A stretch of 38,226 bases of DNA, taken from Acinetobacter rathckeae. Its GTDB lineage: Bacteria; Pseudomonadota; Gammaproteobacteria; Pseudomonadales; Moraxellaceae. This document shows, one piece after another, positions 37,264 through 38,226 of the stretch. Numbering within the stretch: the stretch's first letter is position 1; every line of letters starts with the position of its first letter. Location of the stretch: contig NZ_VTDO01000013.1 in NCBI RefSeq assembly GCF_015627125.1, positions 1-38,226 of the forward strand, in the 5' to 3' direction. The position numbers and the translations under genes are program-made. A model generated the notes under the pieces. The model was not told the origin of the DNA. It was given only the letters and a program-made list of their open reading frames with translations, and ran no database searches.

Positions 37264-37830
37264 ATGAAAAAATATATTGCACTTACAGCACTTTTATTCA
37301 GTAGCTATACCTTTGCAGGTACACATATCAATATAGACACTAATGTTGGTCAAATCAGTGTAGAGCTGTATGACCAACAAGCCCCGATCACCACACAAAA
37401 TTTTCTAAAATATGTCAAAAAAGACTACTACAAAGGCATTATCTTCCACCGTGTTATTCCAAACTTTATGATCCAAGCTGGTGGCTTTGACCAAAACCTA
37501 GAACAAAAAGATACCGATCAGCCCATTAAAAACGAATCATCAAATGGTATAAAAAATACAAGAGGCACCATTGCAATGGCCAGAACCAGTAACCCGAACT
37601 CAGCCACAGCACAATTTTTTATTAACACACAAGATAATAGTGCTTTAGATCAAACCCCTTTTAATGACGGATACGCCGTGTTTGGTAGAGTGACTAAGGG
37701 AATGGATATCGTAGATAAAATCTCTCATGTTAAAACTACGGCATACGGCATGCAGCAAAATCTACCAATACAACCTATCATTATTGAAAAAATGACAATA
37801 CAAACGCCGTCATCAAATAAGAAAAAATAA
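37264..37830 (+). CDS. Periplasmic peptidyl-prolyl cis-trans isomerase, cyclophilin type
   Basis: Cyclophilins speed proline isomerisation during protein folding. The protein is 188 aa with a signal peptide (1-18, FA-G), so it is exported to the periplasm (PpiA-like location). Active-site features are present: the FHRVIPNFMIQ core (about 60-70) with catalytic Arg, the GGFD loop, and RTSNPNSATAQFFIN, with substrate-binding Phe residues. The length and the signal peptide favour a PpiA-type enzyme over the cytoplasmic PpiB. It is divergent from frmA, which shares the 148-bp upstream region. Only an rRNA-type promoter lies downstream, and no terminator is seen after it. Confidence 0.92.
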   Translation: MKKYIALTALLFSSYTFAGTHINIDTNVGQISVELYDQQAPITTQNFLKYVKKDYYKGIIFHRVIPNFMIQAGGFDQNLEQKDTDQPIKNESSNGIKNTRGTIAMARTSNPNSATAQFFINTQDNSALDQTPFNDGYAVFGRVTKGMDIVDKISHVKTTAYGMQQNLPIQPIIIEKMTIQTPSSNKKK

Positions 37831-38027
37831 TTTTTAAATATTAAATTGTTTTAAAACAAATGTTTATTTGTTTATTTTGTATGTTGTAGAGTGAAAAAAG
37901 TACACTTGATGAAATAAATCAACAAATACGCTTGCGTAATAAAAATATTCACCTATAATGCACATCATTCCAACGCGATACAGCTTAAACGAAGTGCTGA
38001 AAGCACTAAGTTATATAGCGATTGTGA
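37831..38027 (+). promoter_or_regulatory. rRNA-type promoter and leader hairpin
   Basis: TTGCGT (37932-37937), a 16-bp spacer and TATAAT (37954-37959) followed by GC form a strong promoter matching the left-end distal one. GTGCTGAAAGCAC (37993-38005) can form a tight 5-bp hairpin, like the boxB element of rRNA antitermination leaders. The A/T-rich bases before the -35 could be an UP element. I see no gene in the 396 bases after the cyclophilin. Confidence 0.65.
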
Positions 38028-38131
38028 CTTACTGATGACGAATCAGTTAGAAGATCATTAATAGAATTGAAGAACAACTTGTGTGGATTTTTACTGAGTT
38101 TAATCACTGATATGAAATACATATCATTGAG
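38028..38131 (+). repeat. Right copy of terminal inverted repeat, probable rRNA leader
   Basis: This is the inverted partner of positions 1-106. After it, the window runs 95 more bases into a sequence with small hairpins (CCCCTTAAGGG at its end) that resembles the region just before a 16S gene. The rRNA gene itself begins beyond the window. Confidence 0.7.
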
Positions 38132-38226
38132 ATGACTAGTAGAAATTTACTCGAAGATTTATTTGAGAGCGAATATATATTTGCTAGTGATTTTAGTGAG
38201 TCAGCTTGATCCCCTTAAGGGATTAT

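Overview
This window is a chromosomal origin (oriC) neighbourhood from a gammaproteobacterium, most likely Acinetobacter or a close Moraxellaceae relative. The reasons are: the gene order dnaA-dnaN-recF-gyrB followed by a cytochrome b562 gene and a DedA gene on one side of the origin, with rpmH-rnpA-yidD-yidC-mnmE on the other; low-GC codon use; Acinetobacter-like protein sequences; and Pseudomonas/Acinetobacter-type parS sites. The genus is inferred from memory of gene order and protein resemblance; no search was run.

Layout. Positions 1-550 are the outward-facing promoter and leader region of what is probably an rRNA operon on the minus strand. Next come grpE and dnaK (+), a FUSC-like membrane protein, a Nudix hydrolase and an unknown 121-aa protein (+). 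A minus-strand block follows: lytic transglycosylase, purK-purE, a UshA-like lipoprotein nucleotidase and tyrS. Then anmK (+), erpA (-), a YheS-type ABC-F protein (+), cytochrome b562 (-), DedA (+), and the gyrB-recF-dnaN-dnaA block (-). oriC lies at about 22983-23400. To its right are rpmH, rnpA, yidD, yidC, mnmE, an unknown 78-aa protein, a cold-shock protein, a tannase-like esterase and a DsbC-like protein (all +). A minus-strand block follows: GlsB/YeaQ-type membrane protein, hpt, guaD, terC with a yybP-ykoY (Mn2+) riboswitch, mpl and frmA. The window ends with a periplasmic cyclophilin (+) and a second outward-facing rRNA-type promoter and leader.

How the genes fit together. Replication initiation and elongation (dnaA, dnaN, recF, gyrB), ribosome and RNase P parts (rpmH, rnpA), membrane insertion (yidD, yidC) and tRNA modification (mnmE) form the classic origin cluster. 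Purine synthesis and salvage (purE, purK, hpt, guaD, nucleotidase) and peptidoglycan turnover and recycling (MltB-type transglycosylase, anmK, mpl) recur across the window. Two ParB-type parS palindromes, one inside recF and one beside yheS, mark this as the segregation-origin region, although parA and parB are not here.

The ends. The first ~106 bases and positions 38028-38131 are near-identical inverted copies, each behind an outward promoter of the same architecture (TTGCGT, 16-bp spacer, TATAAT). This suggests that divergent rRNA operons bracket the origin, and that the window is bounded by rRNA repeats. No rRNA or tRNA gene is actually inside it.

I saw no mobile element, CRISPR array, prophage or defence island; this is mostly core genome. 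The most interesting non-gene signals are a regularly phased second cluster of DnaA boxes at 8541-8614, the riboswitch/terminator switch ahead of terC, the parS sites, and the inverted rRNA-leader repeats.
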